A DNA stretch of 64,000 bases, from the NCBI GenBank assembly GCA_963932145.1, contig OZ010600.1, positions 48,609,877 to 48,673,876 on the forward strand. Reading direction: 5' to 3'. Both the position numbers and the translations under genes were made by a program. Shown piece by piece: positions 11,202-22,910 of this stretch. Origin of the DNA: Acanthosepion lycidas (Eukaryota; Mollusca; Cephalopoda; Sepiida; Sepiidae). Below the pieces are notes generated by a model. That model made no database searches and had not been told where the DNA came from. It was given only the letters and a program-made list of their open reading frames with translations. Numbering within the stretch: position 1 is the first letter of the stretch; every line of letters begins with the position of its first letter.

Positions 11202-11599
11202 AGTATGTATGACAGTATCTATGTTCACATATGAGTTGTATTTCACGTGTTTGCATATCAATAAATCATAAAAAGGGACAGGCTAATATTGTAAAAGGAA
11301 ATGGAAATAAAAAGAACTTCATTGAGTAGCAAGAGATTAAACTGAGAACGTGTTAAGATGGAGAAGACGAAGAAAATAAAAGAGAAGGTTTACATGTAGA
11401 TATTTAGAAGGCAATAAGAAAAATTTATTTCAGTAAGTTATCCTGAAACTCTTTCTTTATTTTCAAAGTTTTATAGTCTTGTTAAATAACGCGAGCAAGT
11501 TTTCAACTGTTAACGGGACTTAAGCTGAAATTTGATGGCAAGGGCAACAAATAAATAAATCATATTATAATTCAGTTTGCTTCTCCGTTAGTTAGTGAC

Positions 11600-11855
11600 T
11601 TAGTCATCACGGGCGTTATGTCCGGCCATTACTTCTAATAAATAGACCATTCTGTTTTTGATAGCAGAAGACGGAAGAAAAAGCCATAACAGAGACGCTG
11701 CTGGTTTTATTGGACAAAAGAAAAAATAAAGAATTACATTATACACTCTGTCATTACCGCAGATAAAAATGGACCATTTCATTTTGATAATGAGAAATGA
11801 CGGAAGAAAAATTCATAAAAGGGACGCTGTCAATTTTAATGGACAAATGAAAGCT
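11600..11855 (+). repeat. Family J, two tandem partial units
   Basis: Two related blocks (about 11610-11720 and 11740-11850) both contain a CCATTAC..TAAATAGACCATT.TGTTTTTGAT-like stretch, GACGGAAGAAAAA and GGGACGCTG. An R1 retroposon on the minus strand follows. Confidence 0.6.
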
Positions 11856-11869
11856 TTGTTTCTTTGTTT

Positions 11870-12465
11870 TTTTATCGATACACCAACTAACCAACTTCTT
11901 ATGGGTCATTTAATGCCGAAATTTAATTTTCTTGGGGGCATTAGTAATTTCTTTTATAAAGATATATTGCTGTTAATTTTTTTTCTTCAAAAATGTATTA
12001 CTGGTAATATTATTTTTCCAAAAATGTATTGCTGGTATTTTTACTATTGTTTTTAGCAAGTAAGCGGTTAAGTAATAACAAAAACCATATATAAAATATT
12101 AAACAGTAAGTACATCAGAAGAGAATTACACGACTAATGAGAGTGTATCGAATGAACTAGCGCTCAATCTATTCACTGTTCCTTCTCTCCTACTAAACTT
12201 ATAGTAAGCGGAAGAGTCTAATATAGATTCTTAGAGGTAGGACACCACAACAGCTATAAAAATTTATTTTTATACGTTCATAATGTTTTGACCCCAGGTT
12301 GGGAGCTAGCTATTTGCCCATAGCTTGAACCATAACAGGTACTACTACCCCGGATGAGGGTGGGCCTGAGAACAACAGCAAATAAGCGGTGGTTGCACGC
12401 TCCTCAAAACCTTCCGATCAGAGTCCTTGCTGCCGCATGTAGTTTATCGTCATACCTAGGATGCA
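11870..12465 (-). mobile_element. R1 retroposon, interrupted copy
   Basis: The tail (11880-11935), two monomers of the ATTACTGGTAATATT type (11990-12040), and then the head (12280-12465) with the CTATTTGCCCATAGCT core are all on the minus strand. About 190 bp of unrelated sequence (12060-12250) separates the two halves. Confidence 0.7.
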
Positions 12466-12517
12466 CAAAAGAATAAAGAAATATATATATATACATATGT
12501 ATATATATCTATATAAA

Positions 12518-12970
12518 TTCATTAGAAACAAAGAAATGAGTATTGAACTGTCACGTGATATTAGTCCTCCAATATGGCAGCGAATACTGGACAATCTCAT
12601 CGGAGATGAAGAAGAGACTTGAAGCAAAATGTGGTTCTACAGAAACATGCTGATTATACCATGGATCGAACATGTGAGCAACGACGAGGTTTTGGATAAA
12701 ATGGAAACAAAAAGGAAACTTATACGTTAACATCAGGGACACATAAGGAGGAGAGTGGGGTTGGAAAATCTGATACTCACAGGACAGATTAAGAGAAAGA
12801 GGGACAGAGGAAAACAGCGCGAAACATACTTGATGGGCTATGGATGGTAGAGCAGGTTTTTGGGAGAAGTAACAAAAAGAAAAACTTATTAATAGCTACA
12901 AGGAACAGGAAGTTGTGGAGGGCCATGATTACCTGCACCGTGAAGAGACACGGTACATAAAAGAAGACTA
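12518..12970 (+). pseudogene. LINE-1-type fragment, 3' end
   Basis: Plus-strand copy of the LINE-1 C-terminal region: GAAGAGACTTGAAGC, TGTGGTTCTACAGAA (IWFYR block), GAGCAACGACGAGGTTTTGG, then the 3' end with ATGATTACCTGC and GGTACATAAAAGAAGAC. It carries several frameshifts and stops. Confidence 0.85.
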
Positions 12971-13067
12971 TTGTTAGACATTTATTTTGAAACAAAAATT
13001 GACGTAATATTTCATTAATAATATAATAAAAAAATACAATCTCTATTAAATTAAGTTAAAAGAAAAA

Positions 13068-13215
13068 AATTATACGCTCTGCCATTACCTCAGGTAAATA
13101 ATAGACCACTCCGTTTTGATTGTGAGAAAATACAGAAGAACATGATATATCGGAGGCACTATCAGTTTTATAAAAAAAAGAAAGCATATATAATAAGAAG
13201 GAAGGAAGGAAGGAA
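13068..13215 (+). repeat. Family J, left part
   Basis: Matches 1755-1905 (CTGCCATTACCTCAGGTAAA). It continues at 13798-13920 after an inserted R1, and is followed by a GGAA/GA tract. Confidence 0.65.
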
Positions 13216-13219
13216 GGAA

Positions 13220-13271
<52 letters not shown>

Positions 13272-13285
13272 GTGAGTGAGTGTGT
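13201..13285. repeat. (GGAA)n(GA)n(GTGA)n microsatellite
   Basis: Compound purine tract. Confidence 0.97.
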
Positions 13286-13348
13286 GTTAACTGTTGGTTG
13301 GGTTTTATGGCATATCAACCACTGTAGATCATTTAATGCCAAATTAAG

Positions 13349-13407
<59 letters not shown>

Positions 13408-13797
13408 CATATATACATATATATACCCATATATATATATTAAATATATAGTACTATTAAACGTATAGCTGGCAACATTATTTTTTCCAAAAACGTATAG
13501 CTGGCAACATTATTTTTCCGAAAACATTATTTGAGGCCTTGCTGTTGGATGTAGTTTATCGTCATACCCAGGACGCGGATGTAGTTTATTGTCATACCCA
13601 GAACGTGGGTAAAATCTGGAAAAAACTAGGAGTTCACTGTTTGCCCATAGCTGGGACCCTAACAGGTGCTACCACCCCGGGTCAGGGTGGACCTGGGAAC
13701 ACCAGCAATTAAGAGGTGGTTCCATGCTCCTCAAAACCTCCTGATCAGAGGCCTTGCTGTTGGATGCAGTTTAACGTCATACCCAGGACGAGTGTTA
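13286..13797 (-). mobile_element. R1 retroposon
   Basis: The minus-strand copy runs from its tail (13290-13345) through a (TA)n tract (13351-13440) and monomers with ATAGCTGGCAACATTATTT, to the head. The core complement TTTGCCCATAGCTGG is at 13640-13654, and the 5' end motif GGACG is at 13793-13797. The flanks share GTGTTAAC, a possible target duplication. It lies inside family J. Confidence 0.75.
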
Positions 13798-14130
13798 ACG
13801 GTATAAGAAGCTTAATGTCTATTTTCCGTTAAATGAAATTAAAGAAAAAAGAAGGAAACCGAAAGGAACTGAAGGGAGATGAAATAAATAAATTGTAACG
13901 CTAAAATAGACATATATTATTTTCTTTTTTTTCTTTTCACTATTATTCAAGTTTCACTGATACTTATCCTTCATTAATGAAATATACTTTTGGCGGTGGT
14001 CCGGATACAAAGAGATAATTAATAACAATATCATATAAAATGATAACAAATATTGTTGTCTATATTTTGTTACAGTTTATATGCAAAAATACTTAACGAA
14101 ACAAGATTAGAATTTCCAAACTTATAGTCG
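13798..14130 (+). repeat. Family J right part and the empty-site repeat
   Basis: 13798-13920 matches 1915-2010. 13960-14125 matches the flanks of the Tc1-like element at 2701-2784 and 4295-4390 without the transposon. Confidence 0.65.
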
Positions 14131-14329
14131 TCGAAATCTCAAATTGCTTATAGAAGGATTAAATTAAGTATTATGACTCAACAAAAGATTTAAAAACAGA
14201 GAAGCCATAAAATTAGTTACCTCCACGAATTTGATATAGGTAAGGTTTAAAATAATTTAAAAAAAATCAAAAGGCTTTCCTGAAGCTTTCAATTTAGCTT
14301 GAAATGAAAGTTAAAGGGTTAAATTTACT

Positions 14330-15300
14330 ATACCCGGTAATCAAAATACTTTGGTGTATTTCAGACAGAAATTATATTGATTTCAATAGATATTTTTCAG
14401 TAAAATCGATAACGTCAGCCATTTTTTAGACATTTGTAAACATTTGTAAACTTAATTTTCCGTTTTAAAAATCTTACAAAAATAAAATATATATTCTTGA
14501 AATGAGGAAAATTAGCAAATTTAAAGTTAAGTTAATCTGATAGCATACAATATTGTATACAGTAATTTCCGAAGTACGAGGTCTTGTTTTTCTGACGTGT
14601 TAATCGGTTTATTGACGACAGATTGACCACCGAACGCGTTCATAGAGAATTATGGTGTAGCAGACGATAAATTTCATTAGGGATTTTTTGCGTGAGTGGG
14701 GTGGGTCAACCCTTAAAACACGTGACCATTTAAGAATAGATTTATTTATATACATATATAAAAATAAATCGAAATTCTTTTAAAAATAGTCGGGGTCTTC
14801 AAATTGTAATAAGCTTAAAAATATATGATTAGTAAATATAGTTTTACTTAATAACAATATTCCCTAAGAATTAGCTTATCGAAATTGAACTTTAAAAGAT
14901 TCAAAAACCTTATAAATTATTCAATTTTAAATTGTAAAAAATTGTAAAAAATGAAAACAAATCTTGAAAAATTGATTTTTCATCGAAATTTGTTTTTCTT
15001 CCGACAATATTGTCTTTAATATATATTATTCATAGAAGCAATTAATAACTTCTCTAATTAAATAATGTCGTAGTTTTATTGCGTTTTTTATTTTTCGATT
15101 TAGAACAGATTTTCTGTAAGAGCGGGTGCGATTTTGCAAAAAAAAAAAAAAAAAAATCGTTGATTTTAATTCTTCAAAAAAAAAAAAAAAAACAGAATCT
15201 GCTTTTAACCAATATAGTCACTAAAAATGATCTCCATTAATAAAATTAAGTAAGGGGGAGAAACATATGTAAAATAAAAATATTTTTACCAAGATTTTCT
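14330..15300 (-). repeat. Family I repeat, minus-oriented copy, first part
   Basis: In reverse orientation it matches 7190-7230 and 9120-9260. It contains two A-runs (about 15137 and 15178). Non-coding. Confidence 0.6.
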
Positions 15301-15301
15301 A

Positions 15302-15400
15302 TTAGGTTGGTGCAAAAATAATGACGTAATAATGTCGTTTTTTAAGTATTTCTAACGTCAAAAAACGACATTATTACGACATTATTTTTGCACCAACCTA
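15302..15400. mobile_element. Mariner-type MITE, copy 3 (99 bp)
   Basis: TTAGGTTGGTGCAAAAATAA ends, TA duplications at 15300-15301 and 15401-15402. It is inserted in family I. The opposite family I copy near 7150-7190 has no insertion. Confidence 0.94.
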
Positions 15401-15960
15401 ATAATAAAAGAATTTCCAAAATGATTTCATCCATTTGTGAATAAGTTTTGAAAATTTCATTAAAATTCGACAATTATTTGATTTTTGCAAGAATTTCCAA
15501 ATTAATGTACCTGTTACCACAAAAAAAAAGGCGAAAATTTGCTATGCTAAAAGTTAGTACAACCGAAAGATTTTTAATCAAAATAATCGAATGTTCTAAA
15601 AAGGAGTAAAAAATTTAATTAAATGATCAAAAAATACTTTGATCCTTCTTCTTAATAATAACATAAGGATTTTGACGATAAAACTATGTTTTCATTAGAT
15701 TTGCAACATGTTTTCATTAGATATGCTGACTTTTTCGAGATTTCGTAGAAGTACCTACATAAAATTTTGACAGGTATTGCTTGTAAATATTTATTTTAGT
15801 TTTTTCTTTAAATAAATTTAATTGTTGGTTAAGAAGCGAGTTAAAAGGTGTAATTAATAATTTAATAAAAACACAATCGATTTTTAATTTTCCTGAACCC
15901 TGAAAATTTACGTGCCAATTAAAATATCATTCAATGCGTATTTAAGTGTTCTATTTTGTT
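15401..15960 (-). repeat. Family I repeat, minus-oriented copy, second part
   Basis: The complement of 15403-15630 matches 6960-7150 (GATTTGGAAATTCTT region, then TTGGTTAAAAATC). Beyond about 15700 the match fades into AT-rich sequence. Confidence 0.6.
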
Positions 15961-16364
15961 AGACATGAACGTTCCACCAACAATCTTAATCTTTGCAATT
16001 TTGTATGCATTTCAATAGTAATGCATCTAATCTAATGTTGCAAATTTATTTATTTATTTATGTGTGTCTGTCTTCCGATTGCGCTCAAATCATAATCGCC
16101 ATTGACCTAATTTTTCGTGTGAAACTCCGTGGACAGAAAAACAAAAGAGAAGGGATCCTTTTGGTCTCTATGGTTATTGGAGGTCGGCAATAGTTATTTT
16201 TTTTTTTATCAAAATAGATTAAAAATTTAAAATACCTATTCTTATTTTTCTTTGCTTCATTAGTACAACATAGAGTAACACGGAAAAACTCTTTCAAACA
16301 ATCATTCTAAGATTTTCAAGATTAAACTTAATTTTTTAACAGCTGTTTGAAATGTAAAAAATGC

Positions 16365-16662
16365 GGATTGATTGAATGATTGATTTGTTTTTTTTTACGG
16401 TTTATCAACCTTTTGTAGATTATTTAAAAACAGAAAATACTTGTAGATTGTAAGAAGTTTTCGGAGATAATATTGATTTACTGATACAAGTTCTACTAAT
16501 TAACCCATGGCTGGAGGAGAAGAGGTGGGTTCATATTTTTCGTAAGGGTATTTGCACGTAACTTAACGCACCCTACTGAAATTGAAACTCGGCTATCCGA
16601 TTTCCAATTCCGTGCTGTTAAACATTCGACCAACCGCACATCCGCATTTACAGCAACTGCTA
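16365..16662 (-). mobile_element. SINE-B copy
   Basis: Minus-strand SINE: tail TTTATCAACC..TTATTTAAA, body with AACCCATGGCTGGAGGAGAA (decayed core), box B-like GGAATTGAAACT region, box A-like ACCAACCGC, and a last trace of the 5S-derived head (complement GCAGTTGCTGTAAATGC). Family I sequence starts directly after it. Confidence 0.75.
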
Positions 16663-17164
16663 TTTTTTTTTTACAGTGAAAAACACATTGATTTGGAAAT
16701 TCTTGCAAAAATCTGTGTTCGAGTCCAAATTAAAATCCAGGATTTCGAATGTTGATTTTCTCAGGAAGCAGCCAATTTGTACTTGGATAAATGGAGTAAC
16801 AAAGTTTTTTTTTCTCTTATTTTGTCCTTATCCATATTAAACGAAGCTTAATAAATATCGATAGAGAGATTGCGCGAAATATAACTCGAAATTGAAATAA
16901 TCTCTGTACAAAGTGCTTATTAAGGCTTAACAAATGACGGTAATTCTGGCTGAATTAGTCTGAGTAAGTTTGCCGTTTCTTTGGTTGAGTCAGCAAAATA
17001 GCATTTCTCAATGGGACTGTCTGTAAATTATTTAAATGTGGTATCCCGCTGGAGACAGAAAAATAATATCAGCCTCAGCTATTTCGGATAAATTTCTGCT
17101 TGCTATAGTAAATGTTTACTTAACACAAGGCCACAAAACGTTTAATAACCAGTAAGGATAACAT

Positions 17165-17360
17165 TCGAAACTCTAAACGGATATCGGCGTAAAAAGTAGA
17201 ATCAGCGAGCCGAATTCAAATTCCGGGAATATCTGTTGCGCTCACTATCGCACAGATATCCCTAGAAAAGTCATGAATTCGTCTCTTCTTCACTCCATCT
17301 ATAGGGCAAATAGTAGGAATCTCTAGCATTGGATGGCAACCTGTCTAAGATAAGAAAGAC
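17165..17360 (+). mobile_element. SINE-A/C-like diverged copy
   Basis: The box B-like CGAATTCAAATTCCGG is followed by ATATCCCTAGAAAAGTC, a decayed core (ATCTATAGGGCAAATAGTAG) and GGATGGCAACCTG. The order matches SINE-A. The head is weak. Confidence 0.6.
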
Positions 17361-17435
17361 TCTGAACTGTGCAGAAGGCAAAACGAAACAATTTTATCTT
17401 TCAAAAGAATGCATAACAGTTCACAAATAATAAAA

Positions 17436-17485
17436 AAATGGAATCTGTGGAGAGTCATGATTACCTTATGTCCTGAAGAAACAGT
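17436..17485 (+). repeat. LINE-1-type 3'-end scrap
   Basis: CTGTGGAGAGTCATGATTAC and CCTGAAGAAACAGT match the terminal ~50 bp of the LINE-1 family. Confidence 0.6.
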
Positions 17486-17489
17486 CTTT

Positions 17490-17725
17490 TAATCGGTATC
17501 CACCCCCATGCAAGCAGTAAAGCCGCTAAGACACAAGGGGTTACACAGTGTGGAAGAATTAGGAACAGAAATATTAATAATGAGCGGGAAGAGTAATCAG
17601 GAGAACGATAGATTTCGATTGACTTTGCATTTAAATGTTTGCCGATTAAAGTTGGCTGGAAAGCATGGAGCCAGAAAGGAGTTCCACAAGCGAGAAGTGC
17701 GAGGAAAGACATGGCATTTTTATAG
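17490..17725 (-). pseudogene. LINE-2-type (jockey/CR1-like) 3'-end fragment
   Basis: The minus strand carries the family's 'LWNSLPASCF..LQKLKCNVNR' region in decayed form (CGTPFWLHAF..KHLNAKSIEIY), then the 3' UTR with TTGTGTCTTAGCGGC. It is heavily mutated. Confidence 0.7.
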
Positions 17726-17749
17726 TCTACTGAAGGTAGTCGTATATAT

Positions 17750-18515
17750 ACTTAGATTGTAGATATTTACAATGCTTAATTTGATACAGGGCCTAAAAGT
17801 GGGGCATCGAGTCAAGATTAAAACTCAGTAACAAGAGTTTGCAAAACGTGCCTGTTAATATACTATAGCAGTCGACGACATGTGGATATTTATTCATGAT
17901 AATTTACTCTGTCACGGGTCCTGGATATTCACTTTTATTTTAGATGAGTACTTATCATTTTTATGCATTTATGTTTATCTTCATCTTGGTTGTTATCGTC
18001 ACAACGTTTCGGCTGTTGTTTTCCTCCGGACTTCTTCAGGAATCTGTTGTTATTTTTAACTTTCTGCGAATCACAAAACGAACCGTTTTATTCACTATTC
18101 CAGGTTATGCTATTCTCATTCTTTTAACCATATCATAGAATATATCGTATTAACTTCGCTAATTCGCCCTTGTGATGTCGCTTGTCTCTTCAGCTGAGAC
18201 AAAATATATGACTTTTTGCGCTACCTGACCCAGTGATTGAACTCACGAACACCAATGAGTTTGATTCTCGTAAGAAAATTTTAGGCCAAGAGTCCCCAGA
18301 GTGATCAATATCGATCTTTATGGGTAGATCGTACTATCCAGGGATCGATAAGTAACTAGGGGTCAAAAGGGCTTGATAAATAACTGGCGGTCAAAAGGGG
18401 TTAGATAAATAGATGATTTGGAAATTGCAAGCATAAACACTAAATCTCATTTAACGTCTCCAGAGTTTCGTAGACTGACACGTCCGTCCACTCGTCAGCG
18501 GGTATAAGCAGTTTC
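17750..18515. other. No recognisable feature
   Basis: A 64-codon frame at 17944-18138 is hydrophobic but unrecognised. No repeat partner is visible. Confidence 0.4.
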
Positions 18516-18517
18516 TC

Positions 18518-18538
18518 TCTCCTCTTTTTCTCTCTCTA

Positions 18539-18622
<84 letters not shown>
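18518..18622. repeat. (TC)n(CA)n(TA)n compound microsatellite
   Basis: Adjoining TC, CA and TA runs. Confidence 0.97.
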
Positions 18623-18624
<2 letters not shown>

Positions 18625-18721
18625 AGCAAATATATGGATATAGATCCGACAGTACGAAGAAAAATATACGGAAAAAAGCAAAAATCCTAATATGCAATTA
18701 TGCTGTTTTAATGTTAATATA

Positions 18722-18767
18722 ATGTCAACGTCGGACGTTTCAGTCTAGTAAACCATCTTCAGGACAT
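18722..18767 (-). ncRNA. Hammerhead-ribozyme-like motif, possibly from a Penelope-like element
   Basis: Reading the minus strand: stem I strand AUGUC, the core CUGAAGA (fits CUGANGA; plus 18756-18762), a short stem II (GUUU/AGAC with an ACU loop), the core GAAA (18738-18741), stem III ACGU-CCG-ACGU, one U at the cleavage position, then GACAU, which pairs with AUGUC. All invariant core bases are present. Oddities: one extra U lies between the core and stem II, and the cleavage residue would be U. Small type I hammerheads are known from Penelope-like elements. No reverse transcriptase is visible nearby. Self-cleavage is not shown. Confidence 0.5.
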
Positions 18768-18838
18768 ATTCATAAAACATAATTAACATTAGACTATATT
18801 TAATTCAACATGAAAAGACGATGGACATAAGAGTAAGA

Positions 18839-18840
<2 letters not shown>

Positions 18841-18878
<38 letters not shown>

Positions 18879-18957
18879 AGTAAGACTAATATATATATGT
18901 ATATATATTCAATTTAATTAGAAAATAGACAACGTTAAGGGTCTGTTTTCTAATTAA
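18841..18957. repeat. (TA)n tract, duplicated 'ATAAGAGTAAGACTAATA' and a small hairpin
   Basis: The segment ATAAGAGTAAGACTAATATA occurs on both sides of a TA run. It is followed by an inverted repeat (AATTTAATTAGAAAATAGAC and GTCTGTTTTCTAATTAAAAT, 18902-18957). Confidence 0.85.
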
Positions 18958-19048
18958 AATGAATTAATAATTGCTCTGAATTGACATTGTGCCCTCTGGT
19001 TTACATCCTCTTTGGGATAATCCATACGGATTGCCAAACTTTTTATTA

Positions 19049-19049
<1 letters not shown>

Positions 19050-19105
<56 letters not shown>

Positions 19106-19106
19106 C
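19050..19106. repeat. (TA)n(GA)n microsatellite
   Basis: Compound dinucleotide tract. Confidence 0.97.
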
Positions 19107-19562
19107 GAGAGCGAATCGCTTGCTGAACGGTATATGTCGTTAGACTTAAATAGGGATTCAGGTAGCGTCGAGGAGATCGCTAAATTGACACACACTTTAA
19201 TTGGTTATCCTCGCATAAACGCGCCAGAAAAGTGCGACTCCACTCTTAGCGTGCAATTCAACAGAGAAAACACTTTCATTCTAACAAGCTTTCCCACCTC
19301 AGATACTTCTATTTATACACTAAGGGATTTCATGTACTTGACTCCGATCTAAGAGAAAGCACTGACACTTAACAGTAAGAAGTAGGCACAAAAGACTTGT
19401 TTTTTATGCATTTTCTAAATCAGGAGATTAAGTGATTTGCCGAAAGTAACTTGGTACTCGTTAAAAGTAATGCAAGAAATAAATAAACAAATTAAACACA
19501 AACAGCCTTATTATAAAAATAAACATTGTTTTTAGTATCACATTCCTTGGAACGTTTCATGT

Positions 19563-19563
<1 letters not shown>

Positions 19564-19636
<73 letters not shown>

Positions 19637-19639
19637 CAC

Positions 19640-19670
<31 letters not shown>

Positions 19671-19720
19671 CATACATACATACATATATATATATATACA
19701 TACATATATATATATATATA
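19564..19720. repeat. Long (TA)n tract with CATA interruptions
   Basis: About 155 bp. Any reading frame here (Ile-Tyr runs) is an artefact of the repeat. Confidence 0.97.
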
Positions 19721-20045
19721 ATTATTTATTTAAAAATATGATTCCATCGCTACATAAGAGTTCTCTTGTTTCAAAACAAGAGCCGAAAACTTCAATATAA
19801 TTATTTGAATTAAATTGAATTAAAGCACCAAGCTCTGTTCCATCTTATAATTATATTGAAGTTTTCGGCTCTTGTTTTGAAACATGAGAACTCTTAGGTA
19901 GCGATGGAATCATATTTTTAAATAAATAATTATATTTATGCTCTACTTTTGTATCGAGCACTATTTTTAAAAAATAATAACAAAAATACTAAAGAACTTA
20001 TTTACCTAAAGAGTTCTTTCCTATTTTCTATATATTTTTACACAG
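19719..20045. repeat. Fold-back repeat G, copy 1
   Basis: Inverted arms at 19719-19803 and 19846-19932 (about 85 bp, few mismatches; TTTAAAAATATGATTCCATC...). A downstream segment (TATTTATGCTCTACTTTTGT, AATAATAACAAAAATACTAA) follows and is shared with 44434-44560. Both copies sit between a TA tract and a CA/TA tract. Non-coding. Confidence 0.9.
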
Positions 20046-20094
20046 ACACACGCACATATATATATATATAGATTATATGCTGAAAGTTTCTTTT

Positions 20095-20290
20095 TTCGCA
20101 CTTCTCGCTTGTGGAGCAGCAAAAATTTAATCTACAAACATTTAAATGCAATGTCAATTGCTATCTACTGTCCTCCTAATTCCTTTTACCTCTTCCCGCT
20201 GATTATTAATGTTTCTGTTCCTAATTCTTCCATATCCTGTAACCCTTTGTGCTTTAGTGGCTTTACTGCCTTTCATGAGGTGATACCGAT

Positions 20291-20293
<3 letters not shown>
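20095..20293 (+). pseudogene. LINE-2-type 3'-end fragment running into (TCTA)n
   Basis: The plus strand has CACTTCTCGCTTGTGGAGC, TAAATGCAATGTCAATTGCT (KCNVNC region) and the 3' UTR with GTGCTTTAGTGGCTTTACTG, followed directly by a TCTA tract. The tract may have grown from the LINE 3' tail. Confidence 0.75.

Positions 20294-20388
<95 letters not shown>
20294..20388. repeat. (TCTA)n(TA)n(TG)n microsatellite
   Basis: Compound tract directly after a LINE 3' end. Confidence 0.97.
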
Positions 20389-20389
<1 letters not shown>

Positions 20390-20727
20390 ATTTAGGTAGC
20401 AATCCATTTTATCCAGTTTTCATTAAAGACTAATGACTGGGATTAAGCTTTTTATTCTTTTTTTTTGTGTTCGAACAAGTGATTTCTTTTCTGGATACAA
20501 AGTACGTAAAAACTGTTCGAATGTTTTATATATCCGAGAGGCTTCGGCTCTTCTATTAGCTATCATCAGTTGTTTCAAAATATTGCTGCATGTATATAAA
20601 GAGGAAGAAATCGTGGCGGTATATTTTTCCCTAAAGCAAGAAAAATAGTGGAATTTATATAGGAAAGACCATACCTATGATATGTGGTTCAGAAAGCGGA
20701 TCCAGTTGGCAATAATAACAACGAAAC

Positions 20728-20731
20728 AAAC

Positions 20732-20779
<48 letters not shown>

Positions 20780-20834
20780 TATGAAGAGAGTTCGATAGAT
20801 AGATAGATAGATAGATAGATTATGAAGAGAGTGC

Positions 20835-20873
<39 letters not shown>

Positions 20874-20887
20874 TATGAAGAGAGTTC

Positions 20888-20945
<58 letters not shown>
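20728..20945. repeat. (GATA)n with a repeated GATTATGAAGAGAGTTC spacer
   Basis: Three copies of GATTATGAAGAGAGT(T/G)C separate GATA runs of different length, giving a higher-order repeat. Confidence 0.95.
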
Positions 20946-20946
<1 letters not shown>

Positions 20947-21064
20947 TCGAGAGGGCGCTGAAAATGTATATGTTAGGCCGACTGGGGAAAATCTGACTAA
21001 ATTACCAAACATTTTATATTACTCTTTGGTCAGAACTAGAATAATTCAGAATCTCCCCATCGGA

Positions 21065-21344
<280 letters not shown>

Positions 21345-21467
21345 TTGTAGCATCTGTCTGTTTGGTTGTTATCGAACTCATCTTAGGGCTTTGCAGATAG
21401 ACCTACATAACCATATATGTTCTGAAACTACATTATCCAGGGTACTTGGATAAGTATATTTCATTTT

Positions 21468-21747
21468 GATCAAAGGGCTCTCCACCCTCTGATTTTTTTC
21501 CCTTTAATTTAAATTAAATTTACATTTGAACAAGGGAATGACTCCTATCCAAAACATAGAATAAGAAAACCTAAAGATGGAGGTCACATCGGCAAGATCA
21601 TTTTGATCAAAGGGGTCCCCAGGCGACTACCCACCTCCGAATTTTTTTCCTTTGGTTTAAATTAAATTTACATTTAAACAAGGGAATAACTCCTATCCAA
21701 AATATAGAATAAGAAAAACTAGATGGGGGTCACATCGGCAAGATCAA
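21468..21747 (+). repeat. ~140-bp tandem duplication
   Basis: Two units share GATCAAAGGG, GTTTAAATTAAATTTACATT, GGAATAACTCCTATCC and GGTCACATCGGCAAGATCA. They differ at scattered sites. Non-coding. Confidence 0.88.
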
Positions 21748-22139
21748 AATGAGACAATATGGATGTCAAATTGAGCAAGAAATCTCCAATCAGTCGGTAG
21801 TGCCTTACAATACATATTTGTTGCAACAATCCAACTGTCATATCAGAGTTGAAATCTGCTCAGTGAGTAATTTTGAAATGCGCCGTTATGTTATAATGAA
21901 ATGTATACTTTCTCTCCACCTAAAGCAAACGCCATTGAACAAAAATCTCAAAGATCACTAATCTGGTCACCAACACTCAAAACAAATTATCTCCGAAAAC
22001 TCCCCACAAAACATGATCCACCAATAAATAGGCCACCTCTGACACCCCCCACACACAAAAAAAAAATAAAAAAAATTGAGGTCTTAGAGCGAATGTATAA
22101 TACGCAATCGAAAAACTCCAAACAAAAATGAAGACATTA

Positions 22140-22910
22140 AAAAATATAAAATATATTTTTATAGTAAAAATAGTCTCAATAGATTTTTATTAAAAAATGC
22201 CAAAAATAAAGTGAAATTACCATCAATACATTCTTATAGCAAAATGACTATTAATACTTTTTATAGTCAAATTGAAGACATAGCATACATTTAAAAAGAT
22301 TAAAGAAAGATTTACTACGATTAATCTCATTTCTAGTAAAGGTGAAACAACTGTCGCTCCTCGTTTGATTTTGTAAGATTATTTGGTAATTATAATGTAA
22401 TCATGAATTAATGTCATTCATTTGAATTAATTATAAAGTTTTAATTTTCAAATTTAGATTTCGATATTAAATAACCCATATCAGTTGACATGTCGCTAAA
22501 TAAAAACAACCAATCACCCATTCACACTTACAGAAGGATGAAGATGAACCAACATGTACACCATACCAAATTATACTCACTGTGAAACATATTTAACTGA
22601 ATGTACTCACTTAACCCCCTATAAGACATAGATGCTACAAATAACATGAGAAAAATATTTAAGAAAACTGAACTCATGAAAATAATGCCTTAAAGAAATA
22701 GGTCTATGCCAAAACATATAATACATACACTAGATCATCTAGAAATTATATATTTATAAAGCATACGTTTAACGAGAAAGAATAAATTTTATACAAAATA
22801 TCTGTAGATGAAGAGATAAAATTGCTTTCAAAATATTTAGATTTCGGCATTAAATAACCCATAGAGGTTGATATGTCGCTAAAGAAAATCAACCAACATA
22901 GACGGTCTTT
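22140..22910 (+). mobile_element. Two decayed R1 retroposons
   Basis: Monomers of the 'AATACATTTTTATAGCAAAATGAC' type (22150-22290) are followed by a tail at 22455-22510 (ATTAAATAACCCATATCAG). A second tail is at 22840-22905 (ATTAAATAACCCATAGAGG). No head is recognisable. Confidence 0.65.

Noticed and set aside
19492..19741. Open frames of Ile-Tyr repeats on both strands
   Set aside because: Pure consequence of the (TA)n tract. The same holds at 44.3, 21.3 and 60.2 kb.
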